A stretch of DNA of 26,644 bases from positions 1-26,644 of IMG/VR virus record IMGVR_UViG_3300037010_000639. One strand, written 5' to 3'. Shown one piece after another: positions 6,383-13,194 of this stretch (the first letter of the stretch is position 1; the number at the start of each line of letters is the position of its first letter). The notes beneath the pieces were generated by a model. It worked only from the letters and a program-made list of their open reading frames with translations. It was not told the origin of the DNA and ran no database searches. Made by a program: the position numbers and the translations under genes. The DNA is from a virus.

Positions 6383-6567
6383 GTCCGCACGGGATTCTCC
6401 GCGTCGGAGCAGTGATCCGCACCCTCACGCTAGGACGGGTGCGTGTTGAACAGATCGACCGTGACGAGGTGCATTGCCGCGTCGTCGGAAGAAAGACTCG
6501 GATTGTTCTGAGTCGAGCTGCGGCGCTACGCCGTTTTATTGAGCCTGCGAAAAGGAGCGAAACATGA
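6379..6567 (+). CDS. Small basic hypothetical protein
   Basis: A 62-residue, arginine-rich protein (for example LTLGRVRVEQIDRDEVHCRV) with alternating hydrophobic residues that suggest a small beta barrel or ribbon. I do not recognise the family. It is supported as a gene by coupling on both sides: its ATG overlaps the preceding stop (ATGA at 6379-6382), and its stop overlaps the ATG of the next gene (6564-6567). A positively charged beta protein directly before a probable ssDNA-binding protein could contact nucleic acid, but that is only inference. Confidence 0.68.
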   Translation: MSPHGILRVGAVIRTLTLGRVRVEQIDRDEVHCRVVGRKTRIVLSRAAALRRFIEPAKRSET

Positions 6568-7415
6568 GTAACCTGACCACTAAAACCACGAACCTGCCGA
6601 CCGTTGCCGGGCTGTCTAGCCTTGCCGCTGACGTCATCAGCGGCATGTCCGGCGAAGGCCGCACGTTTCCCGAGATCAGCATCAAAGGCGCACGCTGGCG
6701 CTTGCGTATGCTCGATGGCGAGGAGCATGTGTTGAACTCGTTCAACATCCAGTTTGCGCTGATCGCGGCAAACCCGGCCAAGAGCAAGACGTTCTACCTG
6801 ACCAAGTATGACCCGGACGGCGAACCCCGCGCCCCGGACTGCGCTTCGGACGACGGCATCCGCCCCAACGACGGCGTTGAACATCCGCAGTCGCCCTCGT
6901 GCGCAAACTGCCCGCACAACGTGTGGGGCAGCGACATCAACCCGGTGTCGGGCAAGAAAAACAAGCGGTGCAAAGACTCCAAGCGCATCGCGGTCATGCT
7001 GGTGGGCGACCCCGACGCGCAAATTTTCGCGTGGCGGCTCTCGCCCACGAACATGCTGGCGTTTGCCGATGCGGTCAAGGATGCCGTGCGCCAGAACATT
7101 GACCTTGAGCGCGTGGTGTTCGATGCGACGTTCGACGCCAAGAGTGACTACCCGCGTGTGGTGTTTACGATCAAGCGCCCGTTGACCGAGGAAGAACTGC
7201 ACGCCGCATCGCAATTGCGCCAGAGCGAGGGGGCGAAGGCTGCGGTCGGCATGGGTGCGCCGATGGTTGCTGCGCCTGTTCGGGAGGTCGTGATGGAGGC
7301 CCCTGCGGTGGAAGAAGCGCCTGTTGCCGTGCCGGAAAAGAAGGTGACGCCGCTGTCTAAGGCCAAGATGGGGGCGGCTGAAAAAGTTGACTTGGACGCT
7401 TTGCTCGGCGACTGA
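6564..7415 (+). CDS. Probable single-stranded DNA-binding protein with Cys4 motif
   Basis: A 283-residue protein. A beta-rich core (residues 34-90) precedes four cysteines spaced C93-x19-C113-x2-C116-x19-C136, a plausible zinc site. A further alpha/beta segment runs to about 205, followed by an Ala/Pro/Val/Glu-rich flexible linker. The tail ends with acidic-hydrophobic VDLDALLGD. The flexible linker plus acidic tip is typical of SSB proteins, where the tip recruits replication partners. Position between helicase and primase supports this. Homology is judged from pattern, not search; the alternative is another replication scaffold protein. It starts in an ATGA overlap behind AAAGGAG and is followed directly by a terminator. 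Confidence 0.62.
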   Translation: MSNLTTKTTNLPTVAGLSSLAADVISGMSGEGRTFPEISIKGARWRLRMLDGEEHVLNSFNIQFALIAANPAKSKTFYLTKYDPDGEPRAPDCASDDGIRPNDGVEHPQSPSCANCPHNVWGSDINPVSGKKNKRCKDSKRIAVMLVGDPDAQIFAWRLSPTNMLAFADAVKDAVRQNIDLERVVFDATFDAKSDYPRVVFTIKRPLTEEELHAASQLRQSEGAKAAVGMGAPMVAAPVREVVMEAPAVEEAPVAVPEKKVTPLSKAKMGAAEKVDLDALLGD

Positions 7416-7423
7416 TCGAGTAT

Positions 7424-7453
7424 AGGATTGGGGCTCCCCGCTCCAATCCTTTT
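7424..7453 (+). terminator. Rho-independent terminator between SSB-like and primase genes
   Basis: An 11-bp stem, AGGATTGGGGC (7424-7434) with GCTCCAATCCT (7440-7450), has one G-U pair and a TCCCC loop. It is followed by TTT, CCCC, TTT. It sits in the only real intergenic gap of the replication operon (7416-7464). Because the primase gene follows at once, it probably lowers rather than abolishes downstream transcription. Confidence 0.75.
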
Positions 7454-7464
7454 CCCCTTTCAAA

Positions 7465-9933
7465 ATGATCCAAGACTATCTACGGTTAGGGTTAGCGCTT
7501 GTCGCTATACCACGAGACGAAAAAGGGCCGAGAGAGCAGGGGTGGTTGGAGCGAAGGTGCGAGGACGTTGCGCGTCTCGAACGCGGCAATGTGGGCATCA
7601 ACCATGCGCTTTCTGGCACCTGTTGTCTTGACGTTGACGACTCCACGCTGTTCAAGGCGTGGTGGGTCGCGCAAGGGTTCCCGCCCGACGCGCTCAAGCA
7701 AATCGTCGCTGCGTGCCCCGTCTGGACGAGCGGCAGACCGCGCCGCTGGAAGGCGCTATTCCGCGCACCAGAGGGTATGCGCACAGTCGCCTTGCACCAG
7801 CATGGGTTTGAACTGCGAGCCGCTGGCGGCCAGGACGTGTTGCCTCCATCGGTCGTTGTTGATGACGAAGGCACGCCGTGGCAATACCGCTGGATCAACG
7901 GCCTGCCGCCGTCGCTGGACGACGTGCCGATGCTGCCCGCGAAGTTACTTGCTAAGGCGCAGGCAACCCCGCGACAGCAAAGCCCGCTAGACGCCCCTAC
8001 GGGAATGCTGGCGGCGGCCCTGGGCGTCGTCCCGCAAGGCGGGCGCAACGACTATCTGAGCCAAGCTTGCTACGCCAAGATCAAGGCTGGCGTTGAGGGC
8101 GACGATTTGGTGGCCGAAATGCTGGCGCTGAACGAGTCCAAGTGCGAGCCGCCGCTGCCCGAGGCCGAGGTGTTGGCGATCGTTCGTGGCAAAGAGCGGC
8201 GCGGCATCGAGCCAGCGCCAGAAGTTGAGCAGTGGAAGGCGCTGGCACCGTTCATCCCCGATGGCTACCGCCTTCATGCAGGCGCTTTGCAGGTCAAGGT
8301 GAAAGACGAAGAAAGCGGCGAGGCGACATGGGACACACTGTTGCACTACCCGGTTGCCGTGACGAACGTCATCCGCATCCCTGGCGTGCAGGAGCAGCGA
8401 TACATCGAAGTGACGCTGCTCAACCCGCATGAGGCCAAGCACCACATCACAATGGCGCAACTGAGCCGGGAGTTCGAGCAGGCGCTGAACAACATCGGCG
8501 TGAGCGTGTTCGGCAAGCGGGCGACTGGAGTCAAGGCGTTCTTGATCGCGTCGAAAGAAAAACTGGAGCGGGAGCAAAAAGTGACGGACTCATACAAACA
8601 ATTCGGCTGGCAAGCGGACGGCAGTTTCCTTGTCGGCAATCGTCTGTATCGCGCAGGCCAAGTGCCCGTGCTGGTGCATCTGGAGCCACACGCCGCGCAA
8701 CTGGCGCGGTATATGCCCCTGGTCGGGGACGTGAACGCATGGCGCGAGGCGGTATTGCCCCTGCTGTGCGGCGACAGCCCCAAGCAGACCTTCGCGTTCA
8801 TGTGCTCGCTGGCTGCGCCGTTGATGAAGCTGTCGGGCGAGCGTGGCGGCATCCTGTCGCTGGTCGGCCCTTCGGGGCAAGGCAAGTCCACTGTGCAGAG
8901 CGCCATTACAAGCGTGTTCGGGACGCAAGAGTCCGCCTTCAGCAAGGCCCAGGACACCGAGAATGCGCGGGTGGCGTTCCTCTCCATCATGCACAACCTG
9001 CCGGTGCAGGCCGAAGAACTGACGAAGCTCGACGGCCAAAAGCTCGCCGTGCTCGCTTATGACGTGTCCGAAGGCCGAGACAAGCGGCGGCTTGATCGCT
9101 CGGGCCACATGCGCGAGATGGCCCCGGAGTGGCACACCATCCTCACGTCGAGCAGCAACACCTCCATCATTGAGAAGCTGATGGACTTGGGCGCAATTCC
9201 GGAGGCTTTCCGCGTGCTGGAAATGCGCGTGGTGTTGCCGCCCAACGCTCGTTTGCAGGATGGCGACATGATGAAGCGCCTGCTGATGGCGAACGCCGGA
9301 TCTGCCGGGCACGTCCTGGCGCAATACTTGGTCGACCACAAAGACTTGATCGCGCAAGGGCTGGAAAAAGTCAAAAACGCACTGCAAGCGGCGATTCAGG
9401 CACCGACCGAAGAACGCATCCGCGTCAACATGGCCGCTGGCGCAGCCATGATGGCTCGCGTCGTGAAGGCCGCGCTCGGCATCCCCGTCGATGCGAACGC
9501 CGTGCTGGAGTTTGGCCGCGACCTGATCCTGGCGGAACGGGAACACCGCAGCGCCTACGAGTCAGACGCGACACAAACGCTTACAGACTTCATTAACGAG
9601 AACATCGCGCATTGCGTGCAGACCAACATGCAAAACGTGGTGTTCGACCTGATCCGCACCACGCCGCCCTACACCATGCGCTATGAAGCGCCGAGCCGCA
9701 CGCTCTACGTCTCTTACACGCTCATGCGCCGCTATGCGTTGCAGCGGCGGCTAGACTGGGCTGACGCGCAGCGCGAACTGCGCAAGATCGGCGTTTTGCG
9801 CGGCTTGCGCAAGGTGACGCTGACCAAGGGCATGACGGGCGTCCCCCCGCAAGGGCAGACGCAATGCCTCGAAATCGACACTGACCGGCTCGGCTTCGAG
9901 TTCAAGCAAGAGGACGAGGCTCAAGTGGCGTGA
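7465..9933 (+). CDS. Bifunctional primase-helicase (Prim-Pol plus helicase domain)
   Basis: An 822-residue replication protein. The N-terminal 200 residues are a Prim-Pol domain: GLALVAIP...GW near the start, catalytic acidic pair in CLDVDD (Asp56, Asp58), SGRPRRWKALFR, then GGQDVLPPS. A primase C-terminal helical segment follows (GGRNDYLSQACYAKIKAG). The second half is a DUF927-like P-loop ATPase: Walker A GPSGQGKST (residues 468-476, nt 8866 onward), with an acidic EEL motif about 50 residues later. It should synthesise primers and unwind DNA at the fork. The start is ATG 7465, because family homology begins at once, yet no clear SD precedes it and the terminator ends about 12 nt upstream. 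Its 3' end overlaps the convergent late operon by 13 nt. Confidence 0.9.
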   Translation: MIQDYLRLGLALVAIPRDEKGPREQGWLERRCEDVARLERGNVGINHALSGTCCLDVDDSTLFKAWWVAQGFPPDALKQIVAACPVWTSGRPRRWKALFRAPEGMRTVALHQHGFELRAAGGQDVLPPSVVVDDEGTPWQYRWINGLPPSLDDVPMLPAKLLAKAQATPRQQSPLDAPTGMLAAALGVVPQGGRNDYLSQACYAKIKAGVEGDDLVAEMLALNESKCEPPLPEAEVLAIVRGKERRGIEPAPEVEQWKALAPFIPDGYRLHAGALQVKVKDEESGEATWDTLLHYPVAVTNVIRIPGVQEQRYIEVTLLNPHEAKHHITMAQLSREFEQALNNIGVSVFGKRATGVKAFLIASKEKLEREQKVTDSYKQFGWQADGSFLVGNRLYRAGQVPVLVHLEPHAAQLARYMPLVGDVNAWREAVLPLLCGDSPKQTFAFMCSLAAPLMKLSGERGGILSLVGPSGQGKSTVQSAITSVFGTQESAFSKAQDTENARVAFLSIMHNLPVQAEELTKLDGQKLAVLAYDVSEGRDKRRLDRSGHMREMAPEWHTILTSSSNTSIIEKLMDLGAIPEAFRVLEMRVVLPPNARLQDGDMMKRLLMANAGSAGHVLAQYLVDHKDLIAQGLEKVKNALQAAIQAPTEERIRVNMAAGAAMMARVVKAALGIPVDANAVLEFGRDLILAEREHRSAYESDATQTLTDFINENIAHCVQTNMQNVVFDLIRTTPPYTMRYEAPSRTLYVSYTLMRRYALQRRLDWADAQRELRKIGVLRGLRKVTLTKGMTGVPPQGQTQCLEIDTDRLGFEFKQEDEAQVA

Positions 9934-9971
9934 TTCTCGATCAGCGTCTGTGACCGCACGGCCTTGAGCCT
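9917..9971. repeat. Inverted repeat spanning the operon convergence point
   Basis: A perfect 9-bp inverted repeat, AGGCTCAAG (9917-9925) and CTTGAGCCT (9963-9971), with a 37-nt spacer. It brackets the overlapping 3' ends of the primase gene and the last late gene. There is no T-run, so a classical terminator is unlikely. It may be a weak bidirectional structure or chance. Confidence 0.3.
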
Positions 9972-10202
9972 GCGCACTTCGTCTAGGATCACCGCAATGG
10001 CCGCGTCCGACTGCGCACGGAACCGGCTTTCGTCGGCCTTGATCGCCATATTGATCGCGCTGGCGGCTGCGTCCTTCTGGATGGATAGCAGCCGCGCATA
10101 GTCGTTGTCCCAAGGCGCAGGGTTGAGGTCAAGGATGTCCTCGATCTTGCGCAGCGCCTTGTTGACGATCCGGTTGAGGTGATTGGTCTGCTCGTTGTTT
10201 AC
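9921..10202 (-). CDS. Small terminase-subunit-like protein, start codon apparently lost (GTA)
   Basis: A 93-residue helical protein. Segments such as NKALRKIEDILDL, DYARLLSIQKDAAASAIN and IKADESRFRAQSD resemble phage small terminase subunits. I judge this from pattern; it may be another DNA-binding helical protein. No ATG, GTG or TTG lies in frame near the beginning, and the only internal ATG would delete half the domain. The frame reads GTA at 10202-10200 across the stop of the PurD-like gene (GTAA). A GTGA overlap would be normal for this operon, so one G-to-A change would have turned stop TGA into TAA and removed the GTG start. The frame stays open upstream to 10715, so a -1 frameshift fusion is the other option. 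Confidence 0.55.
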   Translation of the reverse strand, partial: VNNEQTNHLNRIVNKALRKIEDILDLNPAPWDNDYARLLSIQKDAAASAINMAIKADESRFRAQSDAAIAVILDEVRRLKAVRSQTLIENHAT

Positions 10203-11509
10203 AGTTTCAGGCTCGTCGCATAGCCCATCTTCTGCAACTTGGGCAACTGGGAGCTGAGGCGCTTGCCAATGTCCGTCCGATATATCGGGGAGTTCGGCAC
10301 CGACAACGAGTCCAAGGCTTTGTAGGCTTGCTCCCGACTTGCGTCCACTGTCGGCGCTGCCGCCGCTGCGATGAGTAGATACGTCCCGGCGCTCACGAGG
10401 TGCATTTCCTCCACGATCTTGTTCCCGCGCTCCACTGGCACCTTCGCCGCCTTCAGCTCGCAGGGGTGGATGTGGCTGCTCACCGCGTCCAGGTTGTAGA
10501 TCGGCGTGCCCGACACTTCTTTGCGGCTCAGTTTGTTGTAAGGAAAGTCCGGGATCGCCAGCACGACCCCCGTCGCCGACAGGCCCGTCAAGAAGTTCGT
10601 CCAGATCGATGATCCGTTTAGGCTTTCGAGCATCCATTTTGCTGTGCTCCGGTGTAGTTGCTGCTGAATGTTGAAGATCGGCCAACCTGGGCGCATCGTA
10701 AACTCTAGCGGCCACGGGTTGCCCTTGTCGTCAATGATGACTGCAACGTCCACGAACCCAATGTGCCCACTGCGCACCAGATAGTCCTCCAGCGGCTTGA
10801 GCACTTTGTCGGCCAGCTTCGACTTCTCGGTGTAAGTGACGACGGTGCCCATCTCTCCCGTGTTCGGGCCTTTGTCGTCGTTCATCAGCTTCTTGTGCTC
10901 GAAGTTCTCGCACCAGGGGCTTGCGAACCCGGCTGGCCCGACCCATGCGCCCACGGCCATCTCGATGCCGGGTTGGAACTTCTGCATGATGAACGCGGGG
11001 ACGTGCTTGCCGGTCTTTTTCCACTTCTCCAGCATGTAGACCATATCTGCCGGCCCTTTGCTGACGTAGGACAGACTGCGGTCTGCATCCCCAAACGGCT
11101 TGGAGACGTAGCGCCCCATGTTGGCCTTGACGTAGGCAATGGCCTTGTCGTAGCTGGTGAACGTCTCGCCCTCGATGAGCGGCACGCCGTGCGCTTTGAG
11201 CACATCCATGCCCACCTGCCGGTTTAGCTCCCACTGCGCAGTGAAGCTGTTGGCCCCGTAGATCGGATACCCGCGCTGCCGCCACTTGTCCAAGTCGGCC
11301 ATGTAGACCGCATTGTCGGGCAGGAACACCAAGTCCGCCCAGTTCATGTGCTGCTCCCAATGCTGCACTTTCTGGACAAGATGATCCCCAACAGTGATTA
11401 ACCCATCGGGCTTGTTGCGGATGAACCACCGGACTTGTGCGCCCTCGGCCATGCTGCGTAGACAAAAGTCGAGCGCCAGCGCCGACGGGTCGATGACGAG
11501 AATTTTCAT
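10199..11509 (-). CDS. PurD-like ATP-grasp ligase (phosphoribosylamine-glycine ligase family)
   Basis: A 436-residue protein. It starts with a Rossmann-like MKILVIDPSALALDF. The ATP-grasp part includes VSKPFGDADRS, the GPNTGEMG loop (PurD proteins have GPNTGGMG), and the metal-binding LEFTMRPGWP (PurD has an EFNxRxGDP-type motif). In cells PurD joins glycine to phosphoribosylamine in purine synthesis. Here the substrate loops differ, and the gene sits at the end of the late operon, so another amine/carboxylate ligation is possible, such as base or virion modification. The start ATG overlaps the stop of the upstream gene (ATGA, 11509-11506). ATP-grasp membership is confident; the reaction is uncertain. 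Confidence 0.8.
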   Translation of the reverse strand: MKILVIDPSALALDFCLRSMAEGAQVRWFIRNKPDGLITVGDHLVQKVQHWEQHMNWADLVFLPDNAVYMADLDKWRQRGYPIYGANSFTAQWELNRQVGMDVLKAHGVPLIEGETFTSYDKAIAYVKANMGRYVSKPFGDADRSLSYVSKGPADMVYMLEKWKKTGKHVPAFIMQKFQPGIEMAVGAWVGPAGFASPWCENFEHKKLMNDDKGPNTGEMGTVVTYTEKSKLADKVLKPLEDYLVRSGHIGFVDVAVIIDDKGNPWPLEFTMRPGWPIFNIQQQLHRSTAKWMLESLNGSSIWTNFLTGLSATGVVLAIPDFPYNKLSRKEVSGTPIYNLDAVSSHIHPCELKAAKVPVERGNKIVEEMHLVSAGTYLLIAAAAAPTVDASREQAYKALDSLSVPNSPIYRTDIGKRLSSQLPKLQKMGYATSLKL

Positions 11510-13191
11510 TGAGAAGGCGCAGGTGACGGATCGTATGAAGAAAAGGACGGGAGCGCGCCGGGCAAGGTAGACACCATCGCTCGGCTCCCTGCCTGAATGA
11601 GCTTCCCGGTTAAGGGGTCAACCATTTGGCCCGATTCTAGTAGTCTTTGTCCCATTGGCGAGCCATACAATGCGCGTCCGGCTGCGCCGAGACCCACTGC
11701 GGCACCCATTTTTGGGAGGACGTTGAAAGACCCCAAAGACAAATGCACTGGTAGCCCCGCCGAATGTGCGCCGGCCAGGAGCAGGTTCAGCATTTCAGCG
11801 TCCCCTTCCTCACGCGCCTGCGGCACAAGGTTTAGCTGCGCAGCGCGTCGCACGGTCTGTGTCAACGGGTCATCGGTGATGAGTGTCTTTGCCTGCGCAC
11901 TTGTAGTTTTTGCGTCATTCAGCGCCGCCGCCCACACTTTGACGGGGTTGATCTTGCCGGTTTGCAAAAAATTCATGTCGCCAGCCATTGCATCAAGAAG
12001 CAATGCATTGGCGCGGTATTGGCTGTTAAATGTTCGGTATGCCTTGTTAATGTCGGGGCTAAGCTGTTTGACTGGTTGCTCTAGCGCGTCAATGACCGAG
12101 CTTAGCTGGCGCTGGACGTTCGGCTCTTTCTGCGCGTAGCGCATAGCTTTAAGCTGCCGCACAATGGCGAACCAATCCTTTGCAGGGATAGGCTCTCCGT
12201 TTGCGGCGGCCTCGAACGCTTTTGATAGGCCCGTAGCACCAACAACTTCTTCGGCAATAGCCGGCTGCTTTTCCACCAAACCGCGCACAGCAGACGCTGT
12301 TGTTGCTGGAATTTTGACCGCCTTTCCGGCTAGCTTTGATGCAAATTCGTCCGAGATGGCTTTGTTGGCCTGCGCCAAAGAGTCGCTATCGAGTTTGACG
12401 CCTTTGGGGACGCCAGCCAACCCTCCGAGCGTTTGCTCATAGAGGTTGTAGTTGTGCGCGGCGGCAGAACCTTTCCCTGCGTTGATAAGTTGTTGCGCAC
12501 CTTTGCCGAAGCCAGTTGCTTCGCTTGGCATGAGCTTGTATCCTTGCGCTTTAGCCTCTTTGGCGGCACGGGCAACAGCAGGTGTTACTACCCCGCCCTC
12601 TAGCAAACTAGATAATCCGGAACCGACGCCGCTTAGTAAACCGGCTGATACCGCACCTATTGCGGCGGCTTGGTTTTTCTCGCCTTGAGGCGCTGTTAGG
12701 TAAGACTGCAACCCGCTGAGAGCGGCTTGGCCTGCTGCTTGCGACAACGCGCCCGGCGCGAATTCAGGCTGCGCCAGCATAGTGAGGGCTTGTGTCGTCC
12801 CTCGACCGAGTGCCTGTCCAGTTGGTGAACCTAAACTACCTGCAGTTTGCGCCTCTTTCTGCGCAAACTGCTGCACTGCCGGGATAGGGATCGATCCTAC
12901 AGCGTTCCATAAGGGCACGTTCATGCCACCTACAAAGCCTTTGGCGCCTTGTATTGCAGTGTCCAGCCAATTGTGTCCTGCGGACTGTTGCACGGGTGCG
13001 CTCGGAGGCGTGGCAGTTTCACTGCTCGACTTGGCCCTCGGCGTTGAAGGCGTAGGCGCGGCATCCAAACCGACGTAGATAGAGTTTTTCGGCCCTGCGC
13101 TGCTGGCGCTACTGGTGCTTGGGGCAGGCGTAGAGCTTTGCCTCGGGACAGGCGCGTCGGTCAAACCAACATAAACGTCCGATGCTGCCAT
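11506..13191 (-). CDS. Probable internal virion / DNA-ejection protein (561 aa)
   Basis: I do not recognise a named domain. The first 75 residues are Ser/Thr/Pro/Ala-rich and look disordered, with a repeated phrase: VYVGLTDAP (6-14) and IYVGLDAAP (38-46). After that come Gly/Ala-rich amphipathic helices (GAVSAGLLSGVGSGLSS) and a long helical region with KAMRYAQKEPNVQRQLSSV. Large, Ala-rich helical proteins in this late-operon position are typically packaged inside podovirus heads and ejected with the DNA. No lytic transglycosylase motif was seen. It follows the 574-residue gene by 3 nt and overlaps the PurD-like gene (ATGA). The role is inferred from context. Confidence 0.72.
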   Translation of the reverse strand: MAASDVYVGLTDAPVPRQSSTPAPSTSSASSAGPKNSIYVGLDAAPTPSTPRAKSSSETATPPSAPVQQSAGHNWLDTAIQGAKGFVGGMNVPLWNAVGSIPIPAVQQFAQKEAQTAGSLGSPTGQALGRGTTQALTMLAQPEFAPGALSQAAGQAALSGLQSYLTAPQGEKNQAAAIGAVSAGLLSGVGSGLSSLLEGGVVTPAVARAAKEAKAQGYKLMPSEATGFGKGAQQLINAGKGSAAAHNYNLYEQTLGGLAGVPKGVKLDSDSLAQANKAISDEFASKLAGKAVKIPATTASAVRGLVEKQPAIAEEVVGATGLSKAFEAAANGEPIPAKDWFAIVRQLKAMRYAQKEPNVQRQLSSVIDALEQPVKQLSPDINKAYRTFNSQYRANALLLDAMAGDMNFLQTGKINPVKVWAAALNDAKTTSAQAKTLITDDPLTQTVRRAAQLNLVPQAREEGDAEMLNLLLAGAHSAGLPVHLSLGSFNVLPKMGAAVGLGAAGRALYGSPMGQRLLESGQMVDPLTGKLIQAGSRAMVSTLPGALPSFSSYDPSPAPSQ

Positions 13192-13194
13192 GCT

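Noticed and set aside
6375-7463. A 362-codon minus-strand ORF antisense to the SSB-like gene
   Set aside because: Arg/His/Leu-rich translation with no domain pattern; typical shadow of a GC-rich, codon-biased gene, and it has no RBS or operon context.
8590-9546. A 318-codon minus-strand ORF antisense to the primase-helicase
   Set aside because: The opposite strand has a Prim-Pol and P-loop protein with clear motifs; this frame gives low-complexity His/Gln/Arg-rich sequence only.
10203-10715. N-terminal extension of the small terminase-like ORF upstream to 10715
   Set aside because: This part lies inside the PurD-like gene and reads as Gly/Arg/Glu-rich shadow sequence. Only the part after the PurD-like stop looks like a protein. 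A frameshift fusion is kept as an alternative only.
10763-11227. A 154-codon plus-strand ORF within the PurD-like gene
   Set aside because: Antisense to clear ATP-grasp motifs; no RBS and no recognisable domain.
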